Positions 15,217 through 25,441 of a DNA stretch of 64,000 bases are shown here, piece after piece. Positions within the stretch are counted from its first letter, which is position 1; every line of letters begins with the position of its first letter. The position numbers and the translations under genes are program-made. The notes beneath the pieces are model-generated. The model was not told the DNA's origin and ran no database searches. It saw nothing but the letters and a program-made list of their open reading frames with translations. This DNA is from an uncultured Pseudokineococcus sp. (GTDB lineage: Bacteria; Actinomycetota; Actinomycetes; Actinomycetales; Quadrisphaeraceae). The stretch spans positions 124,001 through 188,000 of the forward strand of contig NZ_CANMAA010000007.1 of assembly GCF_947495735.1 (NCBI RefSeq). Direction: 5' to 3'.

Positions 15217-16257
15217 TCACCCGGCCGCGCGGGCGGGACCGACCGGCGTCGACAGGCTCAGCGCGACGTCGCCGTCCGGGTCGGTCCACCACCGCCGGAC
15301 CGCGAGCCCCGCCGCCTCGAGCTCCGCCGTCAGGCTCTCGCGGCGGAACTTGCCCGACACCTCGGTCCAGAGCTCCTCGCCCTCGGCGAAGTCCACGACG
15401 AGGTCCAGGGCCGGGACGGCGACGCGCAGGTCCCGACGGGCCCGCAGGTGCATCTCGACGCGCTCGTGCGCGGGCACCCAGCGCGCGACGTGGTCGAAGT
15501 CCTCCTCGTCCAGCTCGGCGCCGAGCTCGCGGCGCAGCACGCGCAGCACGTTGCGGTTGAAGTCCGCTGTCACACCGGCCTCGTCGTCGTAGGCCGCGAC
15601 GAGGCGCCCGACGTCCTTCACCAGGTCGGTGCCCAGCAGGAAGGCGTCGTCCGGCCCGAGGTTCGCCGCGACGTCGGCCAGGAAGCGGGCGCGCGGCCCC
15701 TCCTCGAGGTTGCCGATGGTCGAGCCCAGGAAGACGACGAGGCGGCGCCCGCCCGTGCGCGGGAGGGCGCGGACGTGCCTCTCGAAGTCCCCCACGACGG
15801 CGTGGACGCCGACGCCCGGGTACCGCGCCGCCAGCTGCCTGCCCGCGGCCGCCAGCGTCACCGCGTCGACGTCGAAGGGCACGACGGAGCGCAGCGTGCC
15901 GGCCCGCGCCAGGGCGTCCAGCAGCAGCAGCGTCTTCTCGCTCGTGCCGCTGCCGAGCTCCACGAGGGCGTGCGCGCCGGTCACCTCCGCGACCTCGTCG
16001 GCCACCAGCTCCAGCAGCGCCCGCTCGCGGCGCGTCGGGTAGTACTCGGGCAGCCGCGTGATCTCGTCGAAGAGGCGGCTGCCGCGCTCGTCGTAGAGGT
16101 ACTTGGACGGCAGCCGCTTCGGCGTCGACTGCAGGCCGGCGCGCGCGTCGTCGCGCAGGGCCGCGGCGAGGTCCTCGGCGGTCAGGTGGCTCTCCAGCAC
16201 GACCTCGCCGGGGCGCGGGGCCCGCTCGTCGACGTCCTCGGTCGCAGAGCTGGTCAC
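15217..16257 (-). CDS. egtD: L-histidine N(alpha)-methyltransferase EgtD
   Basis: Trimethylates histidine to hercynine with SAM, the committed step of ergothioneine synthesis, in the cytosol. 346 aa, slightly longer than the usual 320 or so. Landmarks: KRLPSKYLYDERGSRLFDEI and ITRLPEYYPTRRE at the N-side, the SAM loop ELGSGTSEKT, VVFLGSTIGNLEEG, and a C-terminal half ending in WTDPDGDVALSLS. GTG start at 16257 overlaps the egtC stop (GTGA), so it is the last gene of egtA-B-C-D. Its stop abuts the sortase fossil, which may have replaced the original downstream sequence. Confidence 0.96.
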   Translation of the reverse strand: MTSSATEDVDERAPRPGEVVLESHLTAEDLAAALRDDARAGLQSTPKRLPSKYLYDERGSRLFDEITRLPEYYPTRRERALLELVADEVAEVTGAHALVELGSGTSEKTLLLLDALARAGTLRSVVPFDVDAVTLAAAGRQLAARYPGVGVHAVVGDFERHVRALPRTGGRRLVVFLGSTIGNLEEGPRARFLADVAANLGPDDAFLLGTDLVKDVGRLVAAYDDEAGVTADFNRNVLRVLRRELGAELDEEDFDHVARWVPAHERVEMHLRARRDLRVAVPALDLVVDFAEGEELWTEVSGKFRRESLTAELEAAGLAVRRWWTDPDGDVALSLSTPVGPARAAG

Positions 16258-17024
16258 GAGACCTCCTGCGGCAGCGGCGAGGCGGCGGCGCGGGTCGGGG
16301 TGGTGCCGCGGTCGGCCAGGGGCACCAGCCGGGCGCCGGCGGCGGTGGCGACGACGAGGGTGCGGTCGGGCACGTCACGCCAGCGCGGGTCGTCGTCCCA
16401 CGGCTCGCTGGCGAGCGCCACGCCGTCGGCGGTCTCCAGGACCGACAGGACGTCGCCCCAGGCGGTGGCCACCAGTCGCTCGCCGTCCCCGGCGAGGACG
16501 TTGAGGCGGGCGGTCGGGTCAGCCGCGCCGACGGCGGCCACGCGCTCCCCGACCAGCCGGGGCGCGTCCGGCGCGCCCTCCAGCCCCTGGAGCAGGTGCG
16601 CGGCGAGGACCGCGCTGTCGCAGACCGACTCGGCCCGCGGCCAGGCCTCCACCGGGAGCACCGACCGGTCGACACGGCCGTTGTGGGAGAGGAGCCAGCG
16701 GCCCGCGGCGAAGGGCGCGACGGCGGTCTCGTCAGCGGGCATCCCCTCCGTCGCCGAGCGCACCGCGGCGAGCACGCACGTGGAGGAGACGTGCGGGGCC
16801 GCCGAGGCGAAGGACGCGTCCTGCCACAGCGGCCGGGTCGAGCGCCACCGGGCGGGCTCGGGCCGGGCCGGGCTCCACCAGCCCGCGCCCCACCCGTCGG
16901 CGTTGACGGTGCCGTGGGCCTGGCGCTGCGGGGCCCAGCTCTGGCGCGCGAGCCCGCAGGGCCCGTCCAGGACCACCTGCGCCAGGCTGCGCGGCGCACC
17001 CACCCAGGCGACGTGCCGGCACAC
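16254..17024 (-). CDS. egtC: Gamma-glutamyl-hercynylcysteine S-oxide hydrolase EgtC
   Basis: Class-II (Ntn) glutamine-amidotransferase-fold hydrolase that removes the gamma-glutamyl group from the sulfoxide intermediate. 256 aa. The catalytic nucleophile is Cys2, exposed after removal of the initiator (start MCRHVAWVG). Other family marks are HGTVNADGWGAGWW, LAAVRSATEG, and LLSHNGRVD with the substrate-binding Asn-Gly. The GTG start at 17024 immediately follows the egtB stop with no gap. It is coupled to egtD by a GTGA overlap. Confidence 0.95.
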   Translation of the reverse strand: MCRHVAWVGAPRSLAQVVLDGPCGLARQSWAPQRQAHGTVNADGWGAGWWSPARPEPARWRSTRPLWQDASFASAAPHVSSTCVLAAVRSATEGMPADETAVAPFAAGRWLLSHNGRVDRSVLPVEAWPRAESVCDSAVLAAHLLQGLEGAPDAPRLVGERVAAVGAADPTARLNVLAGDGERLVATAWGDVLSVLETADGVALASEPWDDDPRWRDVPDRTLVVATAAGARLVPLADRGTTPTRAAASPLPQEVS

Positions 17025-18481
<1,457 letters not shown>

Positions 18482-18485
<4 letters not shown>

Positions 18486-19855
18486 CTCAGCTCCTCCGCG
18501 AGGAGGCAGGCGGCGTGGCCGTCCCTCCGCGCGCGCTCGGTGACGAGGTCGGCGGGGGTGCGTCCGGCGTCCACGAGCGCGGCCCAGCGCTCGACGTCGG
18601 GTCGCAGGGCGTCCGGGACGGCGGGCAGCGCGGCGGCGACGACGCCCGCGGCGGCGCGGCGCAGCCGCCGGTCGGACAGGCCGTCGCGCGCCGCCTCGCC
18701 CACGAGGTCGGCGACGGGCTCGGCGGCGTGCGCGGCGCCGTCCGCCGCGGCGGGGTCGTCGAGGGCCGCGACGACGAGCGCGGCGAGCCCCGGCCACAGG
18801 TCGGCCGGGACGGCGTCGAGCAGCCGCAGCTCGAGGAAGCCGCGCAGCCGCACGGGGGGCCACAGGGTGCTCAGGTGCAGCTCGAGGTCGTCGGCCGTGG
18901 GGCGCCGGCCCGCCAGCGGCCGGGCGCCGGTGACCCACTCGGCCATCGTCGCGGCCTCGAGCGCCGGCGCGACGGCGTCGCCCGCACCGCGCACGAGCAT
19001 GACGGGGGCCTCCAGCGCGAAGCCGGCCCACGCCTGCGCGGGGTCCGCGGAGCCCGCCGCGAGGCCGCCGGACGCCGGCCCGGCGCAGCGGCCCGGGTCC
19101 AGGCGGCACCACATCGCGGCGCGGGAGGAGCGCAGCCCCGTCGGCCCGCCGGCGACGTACGGGCTGCACGCCCCGAGGGCGACCAGGACGGCGCGCAGGC
19201 GAGCCAGGGAGGCGAGCCGCTCGGCCCAGCCCGCGGCCGGCCCGGCCTCGACGTTGACCTGCAGCGACGCCGTCGAGCACATCATCAGCGCGCCGTCGGC
19301 CCCGTGGCCGGCGCGGCGGAAGTAGGCCTCCATGGCCGCGTAGCGCGCCCCGGGGTTGACGCGCTCCGGCGGCCGGCTGGGGTCGGCTCCGACGGACAGC
19401 AGCACCAGGCCCTCCCCCGCGAGCGCGGCGTCGAGCACGGCCGCGTCCTCGCGCAGCGCGGCGACGGCGCCCGCCACGTGGGCGGCCGGCGGGCTGGACA
19501 GCTCGACCTGCCCGCCCGGCTCGAGCGTGACGGCGCTGCCGGAGGGCGTGCGCACGCCCCGCAGCGCGCCCCGCAGGCGGTCCCAGGGCACCCGCCGCTG
19601 CGGCGCCGCGACGTCGACGACGTGGCGCTCGAGCTCCAGGCCGACGGCGCCGACCGGGCCGGCGCGCAGGGCGCCCGCCGCGACGAGCTCGCGCGCGGCC
19701 TCGAGCGCCAGCGGCTCGGCGGGGTCAGCGACCGGCGGGAGCGGGGGGCGGGTGGGGCGCGGTGCGGCGGCGGCCTCGTCGGCGGAGCCAGCGGGCTGGG
19801 CCCCAGCAGCGGCGCCCGCCGCGACGGCGCCCGCCGCCTCGGTGGTGGTCGTCAT
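18482..19855 (-). CDS. egtA: Ergothioneine-pathway glutamate-cysteine ligase EgtA
   Basis: ATP-dependent ligase making gamma-glutamylcysteine, the sulfur donor for EgtB. 457 aa. The GCS2-type fold is indicated by the Glu-rich strand [44 protein letters not shown] with [22 protein letters not shown] and a late [17 protein letters not shown]. The first 40 residues are Ala/Thr-rich and likely disordered. It is the first gene of the egt operon; the ATG at 19855 has GGAAGGGG upstream. The identity rests on both the sequence and its place ahead of egtB-C-D. Confidence 0.94.
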
Positions 19856-20172
19856 GGGTCGAGCCCCTTCCAGGTCCGGACGGGCTCCTCGAGAGGAGCC
19901 CCGGGTCGGCGTGGGGCCAGTGGTGATGACCTCACCGCCACTCTCATCCCGCCGACGCCGATGGTCAAGAGGACGGCCGCGAGCCCCGCCGGCCGAGGAC
20001 GTGCACCTGCCCGGGGCGGACGCGCTCGACGACGTCGCGGGCGCCCGCGCGGTGCCGGCCGGCCCGGGCCGCCGTCGGCGCAGCCCCGCTCACGCGCCAG
20101 GACGCCCCTGCCGGTGCTGCGGCGACCCGCAGCCCCCTTGCCACGGGCGCGCTCGATCGGGACGCTGCGCGG
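19856..20172. other. Divergent promoter region between egtA and the larA-like gene
   Basis: 317 bases with no convincing gene. It must hold the egt operon promoter and that of the larA-like gene. The only clear structure is the 20-base inverted repeat at 19882-19901 beside the egtA start. Confidence 0.6.
19882..19901. promoter_or_regulatory. Operator-like inverted repeat upstream of egtA
   Basis: GGGCTCCTC-GA-GAGGAGCCC: 9-base arms with a 2-base spacer, 27 bases before the egtA start codon. The position would let a bound protein block egt transcription or let the RNA hairpin affect initiation. The regulator is unknown. Confidence 0.4.
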
Positions 20173-21492
20173 ATGCGCGTCGACGACAGCCCTCGCACCG
20201 TCGCCCCGCCGGTCGAGGACCCCCTGGCCGAGCTGGCGCGGGGCGCCGCCCTCACCGGCGGCGCCGAGACCCTGCTCGACCAGGACGCCGTCACGTCGTT
20301 CGTCGCCGAGCAGCTGGGCGCCCTCGACCTCGCCGGCCGGTCGGTCTGCCTCGTCATCCCCGACGCCACGCGCAGCTGCCCGCTGCCCCAGCTCCTGGAC
20401 GCCGTCCACGGCGCCCTCGCGGGACGGGCCGACCGCATCACCGCGCTCGTCGCCCTCGGCACGCACGCGGCGATGAGCGAGGAGCAGCTGGCCCGCCACT
20501 GCGGCTACCCGGTGGGCGACGTCGACGCCCGCTTCCCGGGCCTGACGGTGCTCAACCACGCCTGGCGGGACCCGAGCACCTTCGTCACCCTCGGCGCCAT
20601 CTCCGCGGAACGGGTCGAGGAGCTCTCGCAGGGCCGCCTGGCAGTGGGGGTCGACGTGCGCATCAACCGCGCCGTCGTCGAGCACGACGTGGCCCTCGTC
20701 GTCGGACCGGTCCTGCCCCACGAGGTCGTGGGCTTCTCCGGCGGCAACAAGTACTTCTTCCCCGGCGTCTCCGGCCCCGAGGTCATCGACCTCTCGCACT
20801 GGCTCGGCGCGCTCATCACCAGCGCCGCGATCATCGGCACCCGCGAGGTCACGCCCGTGCGCGCCGTCATCGACGAGGCCGCCGCGCTCATCCCCACCCA
20901 GACCCTCGCGCTGTGCGCCGTCACCCAGCACGGCGGGGCCGGCCTGCACGCCCTCGCCCTCGGCGAGCCCCGGGCCGCCTGGGCGGCCGCGGCCGGCGTC
21001 GCCGCCCAGACCCACGTGCGCTACCTCGACGCACCCGTGCAGCGCGTCCTGTCGCTCATCCCCCGCAAGTACGCCGACGTGTGGACCGCCGCCAAGGGCT
21101 TCTACAAGCTCGAGCCCGTCGTCGCCGACGGCGGTGAGGTGATCCTCTACGCCCCCCACATCACCGAGATCGCCGCGATGCACCCCGAGATCAACACCAT
21201 CGGCTACCACTGCCGCGACTACTTCACCGGCCAGTGGGACCAGTTCAAGGACGTTCCCTGGGGGGTGCTCGCCCACTCCACGCACCTGCGCGGCGCGGGC
21301 ACCTGGGACCCCGAGCACGGAGAGCGCCCGCGCGTGCGGGTGACGCTCGCGACGTCGATCCCCGAGGACGTCGTCCGCGCGGCGAACCTCGGCCACCTCG
21401 ACCCCGCCGAGGTGGACGTCGCCGCCTACGAGGCCGACCCCGGCACGCTCGTCGTCCCCGACGCCGGCGAGGTGCTGCACCGCCTCCGCTGA
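20173..21492 (+). CDS. LarA-family (DUF2088) nickel-dependent racemase-like protein
   Basis: Member of the lactate racemase family, which uses a covalently bound nickel-pincer nucleotide to racemise or epimerise 2-hydroxy acids in the cytosol. 439 aa, typical length. The key residues are all present with exact LarA spacing: His98 in LGTH, His183 in LPHEV, Lys193 in SGGNKYFFPG (cofactor attachment), and His209 in DLSHW (nickel ligand). The N-terminal DATR motif is also present. The cofactor-making genes larB, larC and larE are not in the window. The family includes many enzymes with other hydroxy-acid or sugar-acid substrates, so lactate is not assured. The nearby sugar-dehydrogenase module could share a substrate class. 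Confidence 0.88.
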   Translation: MRVDDSPRTVAPPVEDPLAELARGAALTGGAETLLDQDAVTSFVAEQLGALDLAGRSVCLVIPDATRSCPLPQLLDAVHGALAGRADRITALVALGTHAAMSEEQLARHCGYPVGDVDARFPGLTVLNHAWRDPSTFVTLGAISAERVEELSQGRLAVGVDVRINRAVVEHDVALVVGPVLPHEVVGFSGGNKYFFPGVSGPEVIDLSHWLGALITSAAIIGTREVTPVRAVIDEAAALIPTQTLALCAVTQHGGAGLHALALGEPRAAWAAAAGVAAQTHVRYLDAPVQRVLSLIPRKYADVWTAAKGFYKLEPVVADGGEVILYAPHITEIAAMHPEINTIGYHCRDYFTGQWDQFKDVPWGVLAHSTHLRGAGTWDPEHGERPRVRVTLATSIPEDVVRAANLGHLDPAEVDVAAYEADPGTLVVPDAGEVLHRLR

Positions 21493-21591
21493 GCCCCTCC
21501 GCCCCAGGACCCCGGGCGAGTCGCTCGCACGACCGGTCGTCGGCCGCGCGACGCGCCGGGCCGCCGGCCGACCGGCTGCCGGGGACTCGCC

Positions 21592-22488
21592 TCAGCTGGC
21601 CGGATCAGCCACCGGGAGGGCCTGCTGGGCCCAGGCGAAGGACATCTGGTGCGACAGGAAGGGGGTCTCGACGCTGGGGACGTCGACCTCGATCATGAAG
21701 TCGCCGTCGTAGTCGTCCGGCACGGCCGCCATCACGCCCGCGAGGTCCACGACGCCGTGGCCGGGCTCGGCCCACAGCCGCTTGGTCGCGGTGATCTCCT
21801 GGTAGGTCATCCCCCTCGCCGCGTCGCGGTCGAGGAAGTCGGGGAACACGTCCTTGAGGTGGATGCCGCCCAGCCGGTCGGCGTAGCGGCGGACCATGGC
21901 GACGGGGTCGACCCCGGCCCAGTGCAGGTGCCCGGTGTCCGGTCCGAAGCCGATGACGTCCGGGCCGAGGGTGTCGAGCAGTCGCACGACCTCCCCCTCG
22001 GTCTCGAACACCCCGCCGACGTGGGAGTGGTGGAGCGGCCGCAGACCGCCGGCCTGGAGCACCTCGCAGACGGCGCCGACGGCGTCGACCGCGCGAGCGA
22101 GCCGGTCCTCGTCGAAGCCCGCCCCCACCGCCGGCTCGGCCATCCGCGCCGGGAGGGCGACGGAGGAGACCATGGTGCGGTCGAGCCCCAGCGCGGCCTG
22201 GTCGTCGGCGAACCGCTTGGCGCGCTCGAGCTCGACGTCCATGTCGACGGTCTCGTCGAAGGCCGAGCTGAACAGGCTCAGCGACGGCGCCAGCTGGTGC
22301 TCGCTGATCCAGCGCTCGTAGTCGTGCGGCGTCATCCCCTCGGGGATGTCCGCCTTGACCGCCCGGAACCCGATCTCGCGGAAGTCCCGGAAGGCCTGCT
22401 CGAGCACCTCCGGGGACTTGTCGGCGACCCCGTCCCGCAACCAGTACGGGATGGGGTTGGCCGCCAGGCGCGGCGAGCGCCCGCTCAC
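21592..22488 (-). CDS. Sugar phosphate isomerase/epimerase family protein (TIM barrel)
   Basis: Cytosolic xylose-isomerase-like TIM-barrel protein, 298 aa. Metal and substrate positions appear in IGFGPDTGHLHWAG, GIHLKDV, AEPGHGVVD and FMIEVDVPSV. The family includes inosose dehydratase/isomerase and 2-keto-sugar epimerases. The GTG start at 22488 is selected by a GTGA overlap with the upstream dehydrogenase, so the two are translationally coupled. It is the last gene of a three-gene minus-strand set with two Gfo/Idh/MocA dehydrogenases, a composition typical of inositol or rare-sugar oxidation modules. Substrate unknown. Confidence 0.85.
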   Translation of the reverse strand: MSGRSPRLAANPIPYWLRDGVADKSPEVLEQAFRDFREIGFRAVKADIPEGMTPHDYERWISEHQLAPSLSLFSSAFDETVDMDVELERAKRFADDQAALGLDRTMVSSVALPARMAEPAVGAGFDEDRLARAVDAVGAVCEVLQAGGLRPLHHSHVGGVFETEGEVVRLLDTLGPDVIGFGPDTGHLHWAGVDPVAMVRRYADRLGGIHLKDVFPDFLDRDAARGMTYQEITATKRLWAEPGHGVVDLAGVMAAVPDDYDGDFMIEVDVPSVETPFLSHQMSFAWAQQALPVADPAS

Positions 22489-23591
22489 GACGCCCCCGAC
22501 CCGACGCCGAGGCGCACCGGGCGGCCGGTGCGCGCCGACTCGTAGACGCCGAGGATCACGCTCACCGAGCGCCGGTTGTCCTGGAGGGTCACCCGCAGCT
22601 CCTCGTCGCCGTCGAGCGCCGCGAGGACGTTCTCGTACTGGTGGCGGTGGGCGTCCGACATCGCGCCCGGGTCCGAGCCCGCCGTGGGCCCGGACGGACC
22701 CTGCTCGGCGTAGCGGGACACCTGGTTGGTGCTGTCGTCGCCGTTCGCGCCGTAGGCCCTGTCCTCGCCCGGCTCCTCGGACGAGCTCTCGTGGATGTAC
22801 ACGAGCCGGTCGTCGTCGATGACCGCGGACCCGCGGTCCCCGTGCACCTGGAGCCGTGCGCTCATGCCCGGGAAGGCGGCGGTCGACCCGTGCAGGACCC
22901 CGAGCGCCCCGCTCGCGAAGCGGACCACGCCGACGGCGACGTCCTCGACCTCGATGCCCTCGTGCGCGAGCAGGCCGGTGTAGGCGAAGACCTCGACCGG
23001 TTCGCCGAGGGCCGCGACCAGGAGGTCGACGGTGTGGACGCCCTGGTTCATCAGGGCTCCACCGCCGTCCAGCTCCCAGGTGCCCCGCCACTGCCCGGAG
23101 TCGTAGTAGGACTGGCCCCGCCACCAGTCGATGGAGGCGATGCCCGAGGTGAGGCGCCCCAGCCGGCCCCCGGCGATGGCGTCGGCGACGATCTCGGTGG
23201 ACCGGTCGAAGCGGTGCTGGGAGATGACCGTGACCAGCGTCCCGGCCCGCTGCTGAGCCGCGATGATTTCGTCGATCCTCTCGAGGGTGACCTCGGCGGG
23301 CTTCTCGATGACCACGTGCTTGCCGGCGTCCAGCGCAGCGACGGCGACCTCGCCGTGGGCGCCCGTCGGGGTGCACACGGCGACGACGTCCACGTCGGTC
23401 GCGGCGAGCACCTCGGCCACGTCGCGGAACGGGGCGCCGCCGCGGAGGTCCGTCAGCTCCCGGGCCCTCTCGACGTCGTGGTCGGCGACGGCGACGAGCT
23501 CGAGCCGGTCCAGCTCGGAGACGAGCTTGCCGTGCTGCTTCCCGATGACCCCAGCCCCGATGATGGCGATGCGGTACGTCCTGCCGTTCAT
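22485..23591 (-). CDS. Gfo/Idh/MocA family oxidoreductase (first of pair)
   Basis: NAD(P)-dependent dehydrogenase of sugars or polyols, 368 aa. Rossmann fold at the start (RIAIIGAGVIGKQHGKLV), then VCTPTGAHGEVAVAALDAGKH and the family motif EKPAEVTLERI with the catalytic-region Lys. The C-domain shows GGALMNQGVHTVDLL. The ATG at 23591 is chosen as the first codon before the dinucleotide fold, with GAGGAG about 11 bases upstream; the frame is open further upstream without sense. Coupled to the isomerase gene by GTGA. Confidence 0.9.
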   Translation of the reverse strand: MNGRTYRIAIIGAGVIGKQHGKLVSELDRLELVAVADHDVERARELTDLRGGAPFRDVAEVLAATDVDVVAVCTPTGAHGEVAVAALDAGKHVVIEKPAEVTLERIDEIIAAQQRAGTLVTVISQHRFDRSTEIVADAIAGGRLGRLTSGIASIDWWRGQSYYDSGQWRGTWELDGGGALMNQGVHTVDLLVAALGEPVEVFAYTGLLAHEGIEVEDVAVGVVRFASGALGVLHGSTAAFPGMSARLQVHGDRGSAVIDDDRLVYIHESSSEEPGEDRAYGANGDDSTNQVSRYAEQGPSGPTAGSDPGAMSDAHRHQYENVLAALDGDEELRVTLQDNRRSVSVILGVYESARTGRPVRLGVGSGAS

Positions 23592-23696
23592 GTGCGGTGG
23601 GTCTCCTCGTCGTGTCGCCCCCCGGTGCACGTCACCTGGGGGCCCGGGACAGGTCACCGGTGCTCGAGCCCGGCGACGTGAGCGCGTCGGCCGCCT

Positions 23697-24779
23697 TCAG
23701 CCTCGGGGGACGAGGTCGACGGCCTGCGTCTGCGCGCGCACCGACAGCTCGGCGGCCTTGAACGCGTGCTCCTGGGTCATCGCGGTCTCCGTCCGCTCCA
23801 GGCAGTCGCGGACGAGCTGGCCGAAGAACGGGTAGCCGACCCGGCCCCGCGCCTCGATGTGCGTCTCCTCGTCCCCGTTGGCGAGGTAGAGGTGCCCGGG
23901 GCCGTCCTGGGTGCCGATGTTCAGGTACTTGCGCTGCTCGATGAAGCCCTCGGTCCCGAGGATGAACGTCCGGCCGTCGCCCCAGGTCTGCAGGCCGTCC
24001 GGGGTGAACCAGTCGCACCGGAAGTACCCCGTGGCCCCCGAGTCCGTCACGAGCATCGCCTCGCCGAAGTCGTCCAGGTCCGGGTGCTCGGGGTGCGCGT
24101 GGTTGGCGACGTGGCTGCGGACCACGGTGGCGTCGCTCGCGCCGGTGTAGTGCAGGATCTGCTCGATCTGGTGGGACCCGATGTCGCAGAGGATGCCGCC
24201 GTACCGCGCCTTGTCGAAGAACCAGTCGGGGCGGGTGGGGGCCGACAGCCGGTGCGGCCCCGTCCCGATGACCTGCAGCACCCGACCGATGGCGCCGGCC
24301 TCGATCAGCTGACCGGCGAGGACGGCGGTCTCCACGTGCAGGCGCTCGGAGTAGTAGACGGCGTACTTGCGCCCGGTGCGCTCGACCGCGTCCCTGGCCA
24401 GGTCGAGCTGCTCCAGGGTCGTCAGCGGCGCCTTGTCGGTGAAGTAGTCCTTCCCCGCCTCCATGGCCCTCACGCCGAGGGCGCACCGCTCGGACGGGAC
24501 CGCCGCCCCCGCCACGAGGCGCACCTCGGCGTCGTCGAGGACCTCCTGCTCGCTGCGGGCGACCCGCACCTGCGGGAACCGCTCGACGAAGCGCTCCACC
24601 TTGGCCGGGTCGGGGTCGTGCACCCACCCGATCGTGGCTCCCGCACCGATCAGGCCCTCGCACATGCCGTAGACGTGCCCGTGGTCCAGGCCGACCGCTG
24701 CGACGACGAACTCCCCCGGCTCGACGACCGGCGCGGGCATGGGCTCGGGGGCGTAGGAGCTCCCCTCGCTCGCACTCAT
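23697..24779 (-). CDS. Gfo/Idh/MocA family oxidoreductase (second of pair)
   Basis: NAD(P)-dependent sugar dehydrogenase-like protein, 360 aa. The N-terminal nucleotide fold reads FVVAAVGLDHGHVYGMCEGL, with the unusual GLDHGH in place of the classic GxGxxG. The catalytic Lys region is TDKAPLTTLEQLD, and GGILCDIGSHQIEQILHY is the conserved C-domain helix. The ATG at 24779 has AGAGGAG four bases upstream. It lies 105 bases before the next dehydrogenase on the same strand and probably heads the operon. Having two paralogous dehydrogenases and an isomerase suggests sequential oxidation and isomerisation of one substrate. Confidence 0.88.
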   Translation of the reverse strand: MSASEGSSYAPEPMPAPVVEPGEFVVAAVGLDHGHVYGMCEGLIGAGATIGWVHDPDPAKVERFVERFPQVRVARSEQEVLDDAEVRLVAGAAVPSERCALGVRAMEAGKDYFTDKAPLTTLEQLDLARDAVERTGRKYAVYYSERLHVETAVLAGQLIEAGAIGRVLQVIGTGPHRLSAPTRPDWFFDKARYGGILCDIGSHQIEQILHYTGASDATVVRSHVANHAHPEHPDLDDFGEAMLVTDSGATGYFRCDWFTPDGLQTWGDGRTFILGTEGFIEQRKYLNIGTQDGPGHLYLANGDEETHIEARGRVGYPFFGQLVRDCLERTETAMTQEHAFKAAELSVRAQTQAVDLVPRG

Positions 24780-25055
24780 GGCACTCCTCTCGTGGGGGTG
24801 GCTGAGCCGCCCCGAGGCACCTGAGCGCACGCCCCGCCTGACGGTGCGCCGAGGCTAGCGCGGGGGGCACCGCCAGCAGGGGCCTGCGCACCGCACCTCC
24901 TGCAGGACCTCGGACCGCCTCCGGACCCAACCGCGGGCCCCGCGCCCCCGAACCACGTGTGCGGCCACCGCCCCAGGGCGGGCCGCAGACCTCGAGGAGG
25001 ACGCCGGGACGAGCAGGACCGGCTCGGCACCAGCAGATCCCGGGAGGGACCCCGC

Positions 25056-25436
25056 ATGCACGCCCACGTCGCCGTCGCGGTCCCGCTGACCACAGGGAGC
25101 GGCCCCAGCCCCGGCCGCGGCCCCGCCGTGGAGCGCTCCCCCGTCGGCGAGAGCGCGTCCCGGCGCACCGTCGAGGTCGCGCACGCCGACGCGGCCGGCC
25201 GTGCCGCGGTGGTGCAGCACGGCGCGGACCTGGATGGCTCGGGCGCCCACGGCGGTGACACCATGGCGGCTCCCGACCCGTCGCTCCCCCAGGAGGCCAC
25301 CGTGCTCGCCGCCTGCGGCACCCCGACCGCCGCCTCGGTCGTGCCCGACGGCCCCGACCAGGGCGCGGGGCCGGGTGGCGCCGTCCGCGCGGGCGCTCCC
25401 GCCGGGCGTCGCCCCGCGATCGCGGCGGAGGGCTGA
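25056..25436 (+). CDS. Hypothetical protein upstream of sortase
   Basis: 126 aa with no recognised domain. Codon third positions are almost all G or C and GGGAGG lies eight bases before the ATG, so it looks genuinely coding. The sequence is Ala/Gly/Pro-rich with no signal peptide, no membrane span and no LPxTG-like sorting signal, so it is not an obvious sortase substrate. It ends five bases before the sortase start, implying co-transcription. Its function is unknown. Confidence 0.55.
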   Translation: MHAHVAVAVPLTTGSGPSPGRGPAVERSPVGESASRRTVEVAHADAAGRAAVVQHGADLDGSGAHGGDTMAAPDPSLPQEATVLAACGTPTAASVVPDGPDQGAGPGGAVRAGAPAGRRPAIAAEG

Positions 25437-25441
25437 CGGCC

